DNA from: Betaproteobacteria bacterium
GTDB taxonomy: Bacteria; Pseudomonadota; Gammaproteobacteria; Burkholderiales; Casimicrobiaceae
Assembly: GCA_013298145.1 (NCBI GenBank)
Contig: JAAFJO010000001.1
Location: forward strand, 496,001-560,000
Direction: 5' to 3'
Length of the DNA stretch: 64,000 nucleotides
Positions 17,058 to 29,510 of this stretch are shown piece by piece (within the stretch, counting starts at the first letter, position 1; every line of letters begins with the position of its first letter). The notes below the pieces were generated by a model. It was not told the DNA's origin. It saw only the letters and a list, made by a program, of their open reading frames with translations, and did not search any database. The position numbers and the translations under genes are program-made.

Positions 17058-18205
17058 GTGCGCTTCTTAGTGTGACGCATGTCAATAAAGTCTTCCCCCG
17101 CACGAATCGCGGGGCAGGCTTGCGCGCGTTCGCACGCCTTGCGCTCGGGCGCGTGAACACCGAAGGCTTTTCTGCGCTCACTGACATCGACTTTTCAGTG
17201 CACAAAGGCGAATCGTTCGCGCTGGTCGGGGAAAACGGCGCGGGTAAATCGACGCTTTTGAAAATCATCGCAGGCGTGTTGCAGCCGACGACAGGAAGCG
17301 TGTCGCGCACGGGAACGGTCGGGGCGCTTCTGGAGCTCGGGGCCGGTTTTCATGCCGAATACACGGGCCGCGAAAACTTAAAACTCGCTGCCGCATTGCA
17401 GGGCTTGGTTGGCGGCGCGTTTGACGAAAAGTTGGACGAAATCATCGCGTTTGCAGACATCGGCGAACACATTGATGCGCCGATCAAAACGTTTTCTAGC
17501 GGCATGATCGTTCGCCTCGGGTTTGCGCTGGTGACGGCGATGAAACCAGATTTGCTCATCACCGACGAAGTGCTCGCGGTGGGCGACGAATCGTTTCAAA
17601 ACAAATGCATTACCTGGATGGAGCGTTATTTGAGCGATGGCGGCACCCTGCTCCTAGTCTCGCATTCGCTCTATCACGTGAAAAAGCTCACCCAACGCGC
17701 CGTGTGGCTCGATCATGGCAAGCAGCGCTTGCTCGGTTCTAGCCACGACGTCGCCATCGCGTACCAAACATTTCACGAGGAAAAGCAATCGAAGGCCAAG
17801 GCCGACGCGATGGATATTGATGAGGCGATGCTTGGCCAATATGCAGTCATTAAGTTGCATATTGAGTCGAGCGATAGCAACGGCCTGGTTGCTACCGGAG
17901 AGCTACGTTCGCGCGACGGGCGACGCCCGCAGGTGGCGGTGGGGATTGTGCGCGCCGACGGAACGCCGGTGTTTGGCACAACGTCCGAGATCGATCACCA
18001 CCCGCTCACCGAAACTGGCCCGGGCCGATTCGTATTCAAAGTTTCATTTTTTGATTGGCGGCTACTACCCGGCAGCTACCGGCTCAAAGCACACGCCATG
18101 GATCCTGAGGGCATGCGGGTGTACGACACCGTCGAGCGCGAATTTATGGTGAGCGGCAAGCGGCGAGAGCTCGGCGCGGTGGATATTCGCAGGGAGTGGG
18201 CTTAA
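17054..18205 (+). CDS. wzt: ABC exporter ATP-binding protein with C-terminal polysaccharide-binding domain (Wzt-like)
   Basis: 383 residues. Walker [10 protein letters not shown] (59-67), signature FSSGM (147-151) and Walker B DLLITDE (166-172). The shortened FSSGM-type signature and the [16 protein letters not shown] block are characteristic of Wzt/TagH. Residues from about 250 onward form an extra beta-rich domain like the Wzt C-terminal domain that recognises the end of the glycan chain. No glycosyltransferase or sugar-nucleotide gene is in the window, so the cargo glycan is made elsewhere. Confidence 0.92.
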   Translation: MSALLSVTHVNKVFPRTNRGAGLRAFARLALGRVNTEGFSALTDIDFSVHKGESFALVGENGAGKSTLLKIIAGVLQPTTGSVSRTGTVGALLELGAGFHAEYTGRENLKLAAALQGLVGGAFDEKLDEIIAFADIGEHIDAPIKTFSSGMIVRLGFALVTAMKPDLLITDEVLAVGDESFQNKCITWMERYLSDGGTLLLVSHSLYHVKKLTQRAVWLDHGKQRLLGSSHDVAIAYQTFHEEKQSKAKADAMDIDEAMLGQYAVIKLHIESSDSNGLVATGELRSRDGRRPQVAVGIVRADGTPVFGTTSEIDHHPLTETGPGRFVFKVSFFDWRLLPGSYRLKAHAMDPEGMRVYDTVEREFMVSGKRRELGAVDIRREWA

Positions 18206-18234
18206 TAACTTTTGTTTTTCCCCAATATTAAGCC

Positions 18235-18292
18235 AGGGCTAGACGCATAAAATATAAATAAGCAAGAATTAAAATTAACTCGCGCTAGCCCT
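18235..18292 (+). repeat. GGGCTAG/AATAA intergenic element, copy B
   Basis: AGGGCTAG (18235-18242) and CTAGCCCT (18285-18292) are exact reverse complements. The interior is almost all A/T with ATTAAAATTAACTCGCG. AAATAAAT follows the right arm. It lies 30 bases after the wzt stop codon. Confidence 0.75.
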
Positions 18293-18448
18293 AAATAAAT
18301 ATAAGGTTTACGTCAAAAAGATTGAGCGAGGTGTTTCGCAGGTAGCGAGCGATAGTCTGCGCTCAATCGTCGTGTAGTTTCACCGCGCTTCGGCGCGCGC
18401 CCGTCGAAAATCGTCCGTGACGTCGGACTCTAAATACGAGTTGCTGCA

Positions 18449-18478
18449 TTGCGACAAATCCCAGCCCGTGTCTATAAT
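18449..18478 (+). promoter_or_regulatory. Sigma-70-type promoter of the atp operon
   Basis: TTGCGA (18449-18454) and a perfect TATAAT (18473-18478) with an 18-base spacer, about 100 bases before the atpI start. It is the only strong match in this gap. Confidence 0.7.
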
Positions 18479-18581
18479 CGTGGGCTTTGTAGATTGGCGA
18501 CACAACGCCGAAGTGCTCGGAAATTGAGCAACTTGGGAAAGCGGCGGGCGCTCCATCGAACCTTCACTCGATTGAAACCCT

Positions 18582-19016
18582 ATGCTCACTGACGTCAGTC
18601 TTCAAAACCCGACCATCCGCCGAATGATCCTCTTGCAGGTCGGCATTACGGTCGGTCTTGCGATCATCTCGGGGGTGATTTCGGGGCAACACGGGGCTAT
18701 TTCCGCCGTATTGGGCGGCCTCACGAACGTGTTTGCATCGCTCATCTACGTGTTCGTCGCAAACCTCGGTTTACGCAAAGCGAATTCAACCAGCAACAGC
18801 GGCCTTTGGGCGCTGCTGCGAGCGGAACTCGTGAAGCTCGCGTTCATTGGAACGCAGCTCGCAGTGGTGGTGAAAACTTACGAACAGGTGGTTTTCCCGG
18901 CACTGCTAGCAGCATTTGTTGTGACACTGCTCGCCTGGCGTGTCACTTTATTAGGACAAGGCATGAAATCGTCTGCGCCACCCGCTGGTTCAGACGGCGA
19001 CGTTAAACCTCAGTGA
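18582..19016 (+). CDS. atpI: ATP synthase subunit I
   Basis: 144 residues with four hydrophobic segments (about 14-31, 33-60, 75-100, 103-125) and a polar C-terminal tail. First gene of the atp operon. AtpI is a small membrane protein thought to help assemble the c-ring. Sequence is weakly conserved in the family; position and topology make the call. Confidence 0.85.
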   Translation: MLTDVSLQNPTIRRMILLQVGITVGLAIISGVISGQHGAISAVLGGLTNVFASLIYVFVANLGLRKANSTSNSGLWALLRAELVKLAFIGTQLAVVVKTYEQVVFPALLAAFVVTLLAWRVTLLGQGMKSSAPPAGSDGDVKPQ

Positions 19017-19026
19017 GTTGTTCACC

Positions 19027-19830
19027 ATGGCTGGCGCCTACGAATCACCATCGCAGTTCATCGAACACCATCTGACCAATCTCACGGTCAAAACTGACCC
19101 TACCGGTGGGTTCTGGACCATCAACGTTGACAGCGTGATCACCGCCGTGGTGTTGGGCCTCATTGGTTTTGGCTTTCTCTATTCGATCTCGCGCAAGGTT
19201 ACGCAAGGCGTTCCAGGCAAAGCACAGGCCTTTTTCGAAGTGCTCTACGAGTTCGTAGACACCCAAATCAAAGATGTGTACTCAGGTGATCGCAAATTCA
19301 TCGTGAGCCTTGGCTTGTGCGTGTTCGTGTGGATCACGTTGATGAACGCGATGAAGTTTCTCCCGGTTGAGTGGCTGGCGCAGGGCTTCGCGCTCGTCGG
19401 CATTCCTTACTGGAAACCGGTGCCTACCGCCGACTTGAACACCACGCTTGCGCTATCGCTTTCAGTGATTGGCCTCGTCATCTTCTTTAGTTTCAAAGCC
19501 AAGGGTTTCGGTGGCTACATCCACGAACTCTTCTGCACGCCATTCGGTAGCTTCCCGCTCCTCTGGCCGATCAACTTTGTATTTCAATTGATCGAGCTTG
19601 TCGCCAAGCCGCTGTCGCTAGCCTTGCGTCTTTACGGAAATATGTACGCCGGCGAGATCATCTTCCTGTTGATCGCGCTGCTCGCAGGCGCGGGGATCGG
19701 TGGCGTTGTCTTCGGCGCGCTTTTGCACGCTGGCTGGGCGATCTTCCACATTCTCGTCGTGCCACTCCAAGCCTTCATCTTCATGATGCTCACCGCGGTG
19801 TATATCGCGATGGCTCATGAGCATCACTAG
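19027..19830 (+). CDS. atpB: F0F1 ATP synthase subunit a
   Basis: 267 residues from the ATG at 19027; a TTG at 19018 is an alternative. It is the stator half of the proton channel in the inner membrane. The conserved helix SLALRLYGNMYAGEI contains the essential Arg, and the last helix has LQAFIFMMLTAVYIAMAHEHH with the conserved Gln. The final Glu-His-His-stop codons lie inside the first unit of a 21-base tandem repeat (19819-19902). Confidence 0.97.
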   Translation: MAGAYESPSQFIEHHLTNLTVKTDPTGGFWTINVDSVITAVVLGLIGFGFLYSISRKVTQGVPGKAQAFFEVLYEFVDTQIKDVYSGDRKFIVSLGLCVFVWITLMNAMKFLPVEWLAQGFALVGIPYWKPVPTADLNTTLALSLSVIGLVIFFSFKAKGFGGYIHELFCTPFGSFPLLWPINFVFQLIELVAKPLSLALRLYGNMYAGEIIFLLIALLAGAGIGGVVFGALLHAGWAIFHILVVPLQAFIFMMLTAVYIAMAHEHH

Positions 19831-19902
19831 CGAGTGATCGAGCATCACTAGCAAGTGATCGAGCATCACTAGCAATTGATCGAACATCACTAACGATTTC
19901 TT
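19819..19902 (+). repeat. Four tandem 21-bp units spanning the atpB stop codon
   Basis: Units start at 19819, 19840, 19861 and 19882, each beginning GAGCATCACTAGC or a variant and ending TGATC (the last unit decays). The unit is seven codons long, so every unit repeats the Glu-His-His-stop end of atpB in frame. It fills most of the atpB-atpE gap. Confidence 0.9.
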
Positions 19903-19915
19903 ATAGCTACTTTAA

Positions 19916-20227
<312 letters not shown>

Positions 20228-20270
20228 TTCTTTTGCCGATCAATCTGTTTAACGTAGAAAGGTCAATGTC

Positions 20271-20741
20271 ATGAACATCACCATGACTTTGATTTTGCAA
20301 GCGATTGCGTTTGCGATCTTCATCTTTTTCACGGTGAAGTTCGTCGCGCCGCCGCTTGCAACTGCGATCGAAACGCGCCGCCGGCAAATTGCTGATGGCC
20401 TGGCTGAAGCCGAAAAAGGCAAGGCCTCGCTCGTGATCGCGCAAAAAGATGCCGACAAGATCATTGCTGAGGCGAAAGCCAAGGCGGCTGAGATCGTTGC
20501 GCTTGCAGAAAAGCAGCGCAATTCAACGATCGAAGCATCGAAGTCTGAAGCAAAGGCTGCGGGTGACCGCGAAAAAGCCGCTGCCCAGGCCGAGATTGAT
20601 CAGCTTTCCGTGAAGGCCAAAGAAGAGCTACGCGACCGCGTGGCCGAATTGGCTGTCGCGGGCGCACAGCGCATCCTGAAGCGCGAGATCAATCCGCAGG
20701 TGCACAGCGATTTGCTGGGCCAACTCAAAGCCGAGCTGTAA
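20271..20741 (+). CDS. atpF: F0F1 ATP synthase subunit b
   Basis: 156 residues: one N-terminal membrane helix (about 5-25) then a long charged helical stretch (30-156) that forms the peripheral stalk dimer. The conserved [16 protein letters not shown] follows the membrane segment. Normal family length. Confidence 0.96.
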   Translation: MNITMTLILQAIAFAIFIFFTVKFVAPPLATAIETRRRQIADGLAEAEKGKASLVIAQKDADKIIAEAKAKAAEIVALAEKQRNSTIEASKSEAKAAGDREKAAAQAEIDQLSVKAKEELRDRVAELAVAGAQRILKREINPQVHSDLLGQLKAEL

Positions 20742-20747
20742 TCGATC

Positions 20748-21284
20748 ATGGCCGAACTCGCCACCATCGCCCGTCCGTACGCAGAAGCTGCGTTTGCGCT
20801 CGCACGCGAGAGCAAGGCGCTTCCAGCATGGTCAGATGCGCTTTCGATGCTCGCCGCTGTTGCCGCTGACTCCAAGGTGGCTGCGGCGGTTGATAACCCG
20901 AAGCTCTCCGCTGAGCAAAAGCACTCGTTATTCGCAACTGTCATGGGCGACAAGCTCCCTGCGCAGGCATCGAAATTCGTGAGTGTTCTGCTGGAATCGG
21001 ATCGGGTGAAATTGTTGCCGCAGATTAACGATCAGTTTCAGGCGTTGAAACGCAAGGCAGAGAACGTTGCGCAGGCAACGGTCGCCTCGGCCTTTCCGCT
21101 CACCGATGCTCAACGAGCCGACATCAAAGCGGGCCTCGCAAAGCGTTACGGACGTGACATCGAGCTTGTCGAGCAAACCGATCTCTCGTTGATCGGCGGC
21201 GCCAAGATCACGGTGGGCGATCAGGTGATTGACCGCACGGTCGTCGGCCAGCTCGCGAAGATGGAACGACAAATCAAAGCGTAG
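20748..21284 (+). CDS. atpH: F0F1 ATP synthase subunit delta
   Basis: 178 residues, starting six bases after atpF. N-terminal ATIARPYAEAAFALA and C-terminal DLSLIGGAKITVGDQVIDRTVVGQL are the conserved ends of the OSCP/delta family, which links the stator to the alpha3beta3 head. Confidence 0.96.
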   Translation: MAELATIARPYAEAAFALARESKALPAWSDALSMLAAVAADSKVAAAVDNPKLSAEQKHSLFATVMGDKLPAQASKFVSVLLESDRVKLLPQINDQFQALKRKAENVAQATVASAFPLTDAQRADIKAGLAKRYGRDIELVEQTDLSLIGGAKITVGDQVIDRTVVGQLAKMERQIKA

Positions 21285-21368
21285 CGCCGCTACGCTGGAT
21301 GCGCAGCCTAGACAGTTGCGCATCAACCGAAATTTAAGAAATAGAACCTCCGTACCTGGAGCATAGAA

Positions 21369-22910
<1,542 letters not shown>

Positions 22911-22932
22911 CCGCTGCGCCTGAAGGCAAATC

Positions 22933-23811
22933 ATGGCTGGCTCAAAAGAAATCAGAACCAAGATCAAGAGCGTGCAAAACACGCGAAAGATCACCAAGGC
23001 GATGGAAATGGTCGCCGCATCCAAAATGCGCAAAGCGCAGGAGCGGATGCGCGCGGCCCGTCCCTACGCCGATAAGGTTCGCAATATCGCGGCGCACATG
23101 GGCGCAGCAAACCCTGAGTATCGTCATCCGTACTTGATCGCCCGCGAAAAGATTGCAAACGCTGGAATGATCGTCGTCACCACAGACAAAGGTCTCTGCG
23201 GCGGCTTGAATACGAACGTGCTTCGCGCTGTGTTGACCAAATACAAAGAACTCGAAGCAGGTGGCGCGAAGGTCATCACGTCCGCCATTGGTAACAAAGG
23301 CTACGGTTTCCTGAACCGCATGGGCGCGAAGCTCGTGTCGCATGTGGTGGGTCTTGGCGACACGCCGCATCTCGAAAAGCTGATCGGCGTCGTGAAAGTG
23401 CAGCTCGACGCCTACGAAAAGGGCGAAGTTGATGCGGTTTACGTGGCGTACACCAAGTTCGTCAACACCATGAAGCAAGAGGCGGTTGTTGAGCAGCTGT
23501 TGCCGCTCACCTCCGACAAGCTCGAGCAAACTGCAGCGGAAAAACAAGCGTACAGCTGGGACTACATCTACGAGCCGGATGCAAAAACGGTGGTAGACGA
23601 GTTGCTTGTTCGCTACGTCGAAGCCCTCGTGTATCAAGCGGTTGCCGAGAATATGGCATCCGAGCAATCCGCGCGCATGGTGGCCATGAAGGCCGCGTCG
23701 GACAACGCGAAGAACGTCATTTCCGAGCTCCAACTCACGTACAACAAAGCCCGTCAGGCCGCGATTACGAAAGAGCTCTCCGAAATCGTCGGTGGCGCTG
23801 CAGCCGTCTAA
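22933..23811 (+). CDS. atpG: F0F1 ATP synthase subunit gamma
   Basis: 292 residues. N-terminal [31 protein letters not shown] and C-terminal [36 protein letters not shown] are the conserved helices of the central rotor shaft. Position between atpA and atpD is canonical. Confidence 0.98.
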   Translation: MAGSKEIRTKIKSVQNTRKITKAMEMVAASKMRKAQERMRAARPYADKVRNIAAHMGAANPEYRHPYLIAREKIANAGMIVVTTDKGLCGGLNTNVLRAVLTKYKELEAGGAKVITSAIGNKGYGFLNRMGAKLVSHVVGLGDTPHLEKLIGVVKVQLDAYEKGEVDAVYVAYTKFVNTMKQEAVVEQLLPLTSDKLEQTAAEKQAYSWDYIYEPDAKTVVDELLVRYVEALVYQAVAENMASEQSARMVAMKAASDNAKNVISELQLTYNKARQAAITKELSEIVGGAAAV

Positions 23812-23846
23812 AGAATTTGAATCAACGAACTAACGAAGACATTTAG

Positions 23847-25265
<1,419 letters not shown>

Positions 25266-25279
25266 GCAATTTGCTGCAC

Positions 25280-25345
25280 GGGCGCTCGCTGCGTTGCGCT
25301 GACTCGCCGTACTCACGTACTGTCTTCGTCAGCGCGCCTTGCGAT
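25280..25345. repeat. Intercistronic hairpin between atpD and atpC
   Basis: GCGCTGAC (25296-25303) pairs with GTCAGCGC (25328-25335) around GCCGTACTCACGTAC. It separates atpC from atpD by 121 bases, more than any other downstream junction of the operon. Confidence 0.5.
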
Positions 25346-25386
25346 CATCCCGTGGATCAAATTGCTCCAAGTGAATAGGAATCACA

Positions 25387-25800
25387 GTGAGCACCATCCA
25401 CGTAGACGTCGTCAGCGCCGAATCCTCGATTTTTTCGGGTGAAGCGAAATTCGTCGCGCTTCCCGGTGAATCGGGCGAGCTCGGCATTTTGCCGAAGCAC
25501 ACCCCGTTGATTACCCGCATCAAACCGGGCGCAGTTCGCATCGAAAAGGCCGACGGCGGCGAAGAATTTGTTTTCGTCGCGGGCGGCATTCTCGAAGTGC
25601 AGCCCGGCGTGGTGACGGTTCTGGCCGACACCGCGATTCGCGGCAAAGACCTCGACGAAGCGAAAGCCGAAGAAGCACGTAAGCGTGCCGAAGAAGCCCT
25701 TCGTAACAATGATGCCGCCATTGATTACGCAGCCGCCCAAGCCGAGCTCGCCTCCGCTGTGGCGCAGCTCGCAGCGATCCGCAAGCTTCGGAAGAAGTAA
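25387..25800 (+). CDS. atpC: F0F1 ATP synthase subunit epsilon
   Basis: 137 residues from a GTG at 25387 with AGGAA upstream. The N-terminal beta-sandwich ([39 protein letters not shown]) and the C-terminal helical hairpin ([14 protein letters not shown]...) are both present, so the inhibitory helix is retained. Last gene of the operon, followed by a terminator at 25819. Confidence 0.97.
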   Translation: MSTIHVDVVSAESSIFSGEAKFVALPGESGELGILPKHTPLITRIKPGAVRIEKADGGEEFVFVAGGILEVQPGVVTVLADTAIRGKDLDEAKAEEARKRAEEALRNNDAAIDYAAAQAELASAVAQLAAIRKLRKK

Positions 25801-25818
25801 CGCGAGTTCGGCCAATGC

Positions 25819-25849
25819 AAAAAAGGCAGCCCCGGCTGCCTTTTTCATT
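25819..25849 (+). terminator. Rho-independent terminator of the atp operon
   Basis: GGCAGC (25825-25830), CCCG loop, GCTGCC (25835-25840), then TTTTTCATTTTT. Strong stem directly after atpC. Confidence 0.9.
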
Positions 25850-25852
25850 TTT

Positions 25853-25926
25853 GTCGGCGTGGGCTTGATCGCGCTTTGTTGCGCCGTAACGCTCGACTAC
25901 GAAAAGCGACGTCAAGCCGTCGCCTA
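25853..25926. repeat. GTAGGCG-GGCTTGA hairpin repeat, copy 1
   Basis: GTCGGCGTGGGCTTGATCGCGCTT on the left and AAGCGACGTCAAGCCGTCGCCTAC on the right form an imperfect long hairpin. Related copies lie at 39934-39990 and 44715-44782. Confidence 0.7.
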
Positions 25927-26026
25927 CATTCGGAAAAAGCGCAACACCGGATTCGAATCTGCAATAAGCGTCGACGGCTGTCGCCACTGCTCCTACAAAC
26001 CTGATGAAACTCGCTACTATTGATTT

Positions 26027-27559
26027 GTGAGCGAATTTAACCGACAACCCATCGACCTCCTCATCATCGGTGGCGGCATTAACGGCGCGGGCATCGCGCG
26101 CGACGCGGTGGGGCGTGGGCTCTCCGTGATGTTGGTGGAACGCGACGACCTCGCGGCGCACACCTCGCAGTGGTCATCGAAATTGATTCACGGCGGCTTG
26201 CGCTATTTGGAGCAATACGAATTTCGCCTCGTGGGCGAAGCGCTTGCAGAGCGCGAGGTGTTGTTGCGTGTTGCGCCGCATCTGATTCGACCGCTTCAAT
26301 TCGTGTTGCCGCATGAGCCGCATTTGCGTCCGAAATGGATGCTGAAAGCGGGTCTCTTTCTTTACGATCGCCTTGGTGGATGGAGCGGCCAGAAGCAAAC
26401 TCTACCTGCCTCGTTTTCAGTAAATTTCACGAGCTCGCCTCACAATAATTGGGCGGCAGGCTTGAAAGCTGATTTCAAATCCGGCTTCGTTTATTCAGAC
26501 GCGCAGGTGAACGATGCACGCTTGGTTGTTGAAAACGCGAAAGACGCGAAAAAGCGCGGCGCAGATATTCGCGTGGGCACTGAATTCATCGCTGCCAAAC
26601 GCGAAGCCGATCACTGGCTCGCCACAATTCGCGACAACACCACGCAGAAAAAAGAAACCGTTCGCGCCCGCGCGATCGTGAACGCGTCGGGTCCGTGGGT
26701 GAAAGCGCTGCTCTCGAACATCGACACACCGCCCACCAAAGAATCGGTCAAGCACATCAAGGGTTCGCACATCATCGTGCCGCGCGTTCATGATGCGCCG
26801 CATGCCTACATCCTGCAAAACAAGGATGGCCGCATCGTCTTCGTGATCCCGTATTTTGAGCGGTTCTCGTTGATCGGCACCACCGATGTTGAGGTGAAGA
26901 ATTACGCCGCGCCACAAATCAGCGATCAAGAAATCGATTACCTGCTTGAGCTCGCGAACACCTATCTCGCAAAACCGCTCACCCGCGCGGACATCGTGAG
27001 CACGTACGCCGGCGTGCGGCCGCTCTACAACGATGGCGACGACAATCCGTCGGAGATCACGCGCGATTACACATTGAAGCTCGACGTTGAGCCCGCGCCG
27101 AGCGCCAAAGCGAATGGCAAAAACAAAGGCGCGCCGCTCTTAAATATTTACGGCGGCAAGATCACCACGTATCGAAAGCTTGCCGAACACGCCGTCGAAA
27201 AGCTCCTGCCATTTTTCCCGAACGCACCGAAAGCCTCGTGGACGCATGCGCCGCTACAAAGCGGCGCGACTGAGCCCGTGTTGCAAGCAATGAAAGCGCA
27301 ATTTGCGAAGCAGGGCGTTGATGCGGGCTATGCCAATCGCCTTGTAAATCGCTATGGCCTCGAAGCGCAAACGCTCGTTGATCGTGGCCTCGGCGAAGTG
27401 TTCGATCACACCTTCGCCGAAGGCGAAATCGAATATTTGCGCGATCACGAATGGGCGCGAAGCGCCGATTCGATGTTGCAGCGAAGAACGAAAACAAATT
27501 TGCTTGCGTCAGTGGAATCGCTTGCGCGCATTCGTGAGCTGATTGCGAAGGCGCTCTGA
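26027..27559 (+). CDS. glpD: Aerobic glycerol-3-phosphate dehydrogenase
   Basis: 510 residues from a GTG at 26027. FAD-binding GGGINGAGIARDAVGRG (15-31) and the family blocks SSKLIHGGLRYLEQYEFRLV and FVIPYFERFSLIGTTDVE are intact. It oxidises glycerol 3-phosphate to dihydroxyacetone phosphate at the inner membrane and passes electrons to quinone. A C-terminal helical domain is present (from about 400). No glpK, glpF or glpR is next to it. Confidence 0.96.
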   Translation: MSEFNRQPIDLLIIGGGINGAGIARDAVGRGLSVMLVERDDLAAHTSQWSSKLIHGGLRYLEQYEFRLVGEALAEREVLLRVAPHLIRPLQFVLPHEPHLRPKWMLKAGLFLYDRLGGWSGQKQTLPASFSVNFTSSPHNNWAAGLKADFKSGFVYSDAQVNDARLVVENAKDAKKRGADIRVGTEFIAAKREADHWLATIRDNTTQKKETVRARAIVNASGPWVKALLSNIDTPPTKESVKHIKGSHIIVPRVHDAPHAYILQNKDGRIVFVIPYFERFSLIGTTDVEVKNYAAPQISDQEIDYLLELANTYLAKPLTRADIVSTYAGVRPLYNDGDDNPSEITRDYTLKLDVEPAPSAKANGKNKGAPLLNIYGGKITTYRKLAEHAVEKLLPFFPNAPKASWTHAPLQSGATEPVLQAMKAQFAKQGVDAGYANRLVNRYGLEAQTLVDRGLGEVFDHTFAEGEIEYLRDHEWARSADSMLQRRTKTNLLASVESLARIRELIAKAL

Positions 27560-28007
27560 TTTTTTTGACGCAGATTTGCGCGGACTTCTGCGCAGATTGC
27601 CGCAGATTTCTTGAGTACTAGTGCAAAGTGTTTGCACTCACTCTGCTCGGCGAACGTGGGAGTTCGTGCTCACCTTCATTGCCCTGTTTTTTTGCCACAG
27701 ATTTCACAGATACACACAGATGAACGCGAATGCTCTTAGTGTTTTTATCTGTGCTCATCTGTGTGAATCTGTGGCAAGAACAAAACGTGTCCCAGCGAAA
27801 GCGTCGCACGACGCTCGTTAGCTTGAACGCGGCGTCATCCCGGCGAAGGCCGGGACCCAACCCTCCAAACATCGGCTCCCTGATTGAACGTGGTAGTCAA
27901 CATCGATGGGTCCCGGCCTACGCCGGGATGACGCGCAAACAACGAAGCGCAAAGAGAGAATCTGCGTTAATCTGCGCAGGAATCCGCGCAAATCTGCGTC
28001 AAAAAAA
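27560..28007. repeat. Nested palindromic repeat cluster between glpD and the HAD gene
   Basis: An outer 25-base perfect inverted repeat (27560-27584 with 27983-28007, reading TTTTTTTGACGCAGATTTGC then GCGGA) extends as an imperfect arm to about 49 bases. Inside lie two further hairpins: the CACAGAT repeat (27688-27728 with 27747-27776) and a 28-base pair with one mismatch (27832-27859 with 27907-27934, core GTCATCCCGGCGAAGGCCGG). No gene is recognisable in these 448 bases. Confidence 0.9.
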
Positions 28008-28810
28008 TGTCTTCACTCCAACCCCTCTCCACCCTCGACGATCTGCGCCTTCGCAACATCGATTTCCTCTTGTTCGATGTCGATGAAACGTTCACGACGC
28101 ACGGCCTATTGCTCGCCGAAACGTATGCCACGCTCTTCGACTTGCAACGCGCGGGGATCACGGCAATTCCCGTGACAGGCCGCCCCTCGGGTTGGGGCAA
28201 CGTCATGCTTTCCACCTGGCCGATCAAAGCCTGCGTTACTGAAAACGGCGGCGTGATTTCGTGGAAAGACGATCATCACATCGCGCAGCAACGCATCATT
28301 CATTTCGAACATCGCGGCGCGGGCTACATCGACAAACTTCGCGCATTGGGCGAGCGGATCGTCGCGCGCCATCCGAGCGTGCGCGTGAGCGCCGATCAAC
28401 CGTATCGCCTCACCGATCTTGCGATTGATTACAACGAACAATCGAAGCATGTCGCGCCCGAAACGGTCGAAGCTGTCGCTGCGATGATGCACGACGCGGG
28501 CTACTTAACGGCCGTGAGCAGCATTCATGTGCATGCCTATTTTCCGCGCAACGAAAAGGCAGACGGCGTGTATCCACTGATGCAAGCTGCGTTCGGCCTC
28601 AACGAAGAGGAAGTGTTCGCACGCGCCGCCTTCATCGGCGATTCGCCGAATGATTCATCGCTCTTCGCCGATATCCCGATTTCAGTGGGTGTCGCGAACG
28701 TACGCGACGCACTCGACAAAATTCCAGCGCCACCCGCGTACGTGTGCGAGCGCACGTGTGGCGCGGGCTTCGTAGAATTCGCGCATCGCGTGATCGAAGC
28801 GCGCCGATAA
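28007..28810 (+). CDS. HAD-superfamily phosphatase, Cof/SPP-like (HAD-IIB)
   Basis: 267 residues. Motif I DVDET (24-28) with nucleophile Asp24 and Asp26, motif II Thr in PVTGRP (56-60), motif IV GDSPND (211-216). The sugar-phosphatase-like cap sits between motifs II and III, with VTENGG (78-82) typical of the Cof-type family. Substrate unknown; mannosylglycerate, sucrose or phosphoglycolate-like phosphates are possible. The ATG at 28007 immediately follows the A-tract of the flanking repeat arm and no Shine-Dalgarno is visible. Confidence 0.85.
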   Translation: MSSLQPLSTLDDLRLRNIDFLLFDVDETFTTHGLLLAETYATLFDLQRAGITAIPVTGRPSGWGNVMLSTWPIKACVTENGGVISWKDDHHIAQQRIIHFEHRGAGYIDKLRALGERIVARHPSVRVSADQPYRLTDLAIDYNEQSKHVAPETVEAVAAMMHDAGYLTAVSSIHVHAYFPRNEKADGVYPLMQAAFGLNEEEVFARAAFIGDSPNDSSLFADIPISVGVANVRDALDKIPAPPAYVCERTCGAGFVEFAHRVIEARR

Positions 28811-28876
28811 TTCCCCTCTCCCGCCGGGAGAGGGTGCCCCTGAGCTTGTCGAACGGGCGGGTGAGGGAGAGCGGCG
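28804..28876. repeat. CCCTCTCCC...GGGTGAGGG repeat
   Basis: CCCCTCTCCCGCCGGGAGAGGG followed by a GAGCTTGTCGAAC stretch and GGGCGGGTGAGGGAGAG. Related to the longer elements at 38446 and 41468 in the box operon. Confidence 0.7.
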
Positions 28877-28914
28877 CTCAGCCCACACCAGTCACTCAAC
28901 GAGGAGCCACTTTC

Positions 28915-29421
28915 ATGCTCGCACTACTGCGCATCTTCGGCCTGATCTTATTGATCCTGCTGATCCCGTTCATCCTCTGGATTGCATTTGTGAATTTCAC
29001 AAAGCGCGAATCCTCCATGTGGTTCGCCGGCCGCCCGTCCACGCTCGGCGTGCATGACGGCAAACTAAGCGGCCCCAAGAAGCGCACGCCCAACAGCGTC
29101 GTGAGCGAAGGCATTGAACCGACCCATCCCGCGTACATCGCGCCCATTGCGTTCACAGGTGATCCGCGCGCGGCAATGGCGAAGCTCCTCACCGTTTTGC
29201 AAGCGATGAAAGACGTGACGCTTGTGAAGGCCGAAGAAACCTATGTTTACGCCGAATTCCGCACCCCGAAGATGCGCTACGTGGACGATTTCGAAGCGCG
29301 GCTCGATGCAAGTGCAAGCCTGATCCACGTGCGCAGCGCATCACGCTTAGGCAAACGCGATTTCAATGTGAACCGTAATCGCGTCGAAGCGATTCGCAAG
29401 CGTTTCACTGAATCAATATAG
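28915..29421 (+). CDS. DUF1499 family membrane-anchored protein
   Basis: 168 residues from the ATG at 28915 with GAGGAG upstream (28901); a longer frame runs through a repeat and is rejected. One N-terminal membrane helix (6-24) is followed by the DUF1499 domain with THPAYIAPIAFTGDPRAAMAKL, VKAEETYVYAEFRTPKMRYVDDFEARLD and the closing SRLGKRDFNVNRNRVEAIRKRF. Function of the family is unknown. Confidence 0.88.
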   Translation: MLALLRIFGLILLILLIPFILWIAFVNFTKRESSMWFAGRPSTLGVHDGKLSGPKKRTPNSVVSEGIEPTHPAYIAPIAFTGDPRAAMAKLLTVLQAMKDVTLVKAEETYVYAEFRTPKMRYVDDFEARLDASASLIHVRSASRLGKRDFNVNRNRVEAIRKRFTESI

Positions 29422-29444
29422 CTTTCTTCGCTCACGCCCTCCTC

Positions 29445-29510
29445 AATTGGGGCTAGAGTGAATTTCTATGGATTAACGAGGGCGATCAAAAATTAACTTT
29501 AGCCCCATTT
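29445..29510 (+). repeat. GGGCTAG/AATAA intergenic element, copy A
   Basis: AATTGGGGCTAGAGT (29445-29459) pairs with ACTTTAGCCCCATTT (29496-29510) at 13 of 15 positions. The interior contains AAAAATTAAC. It begins 24 bases after the DUF1499 stop codon. Confidence 0.75.

Larger units (their letters stand above)
18206..18581. other. Intergenic region before the atp operon
   Basis: About 375 bases. It has an AT-rich part containing repeat copy B (18235-18292), then a neutral stretch, then the atp promoter at 18449-18478. No reading frame or RNA gene was recognised. Confidence 0.6.

Noticed and set aside
18206..18448. Small RNA or riboswitch upstream of the atp operon
   Set aside because: Besides the repeat element no conserved fold could be recognised by eye.
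19819..19902. Possible CRISPR array
   Set aside because: Units are contiguous with no spacers, only four, and no cas gene is in the window.
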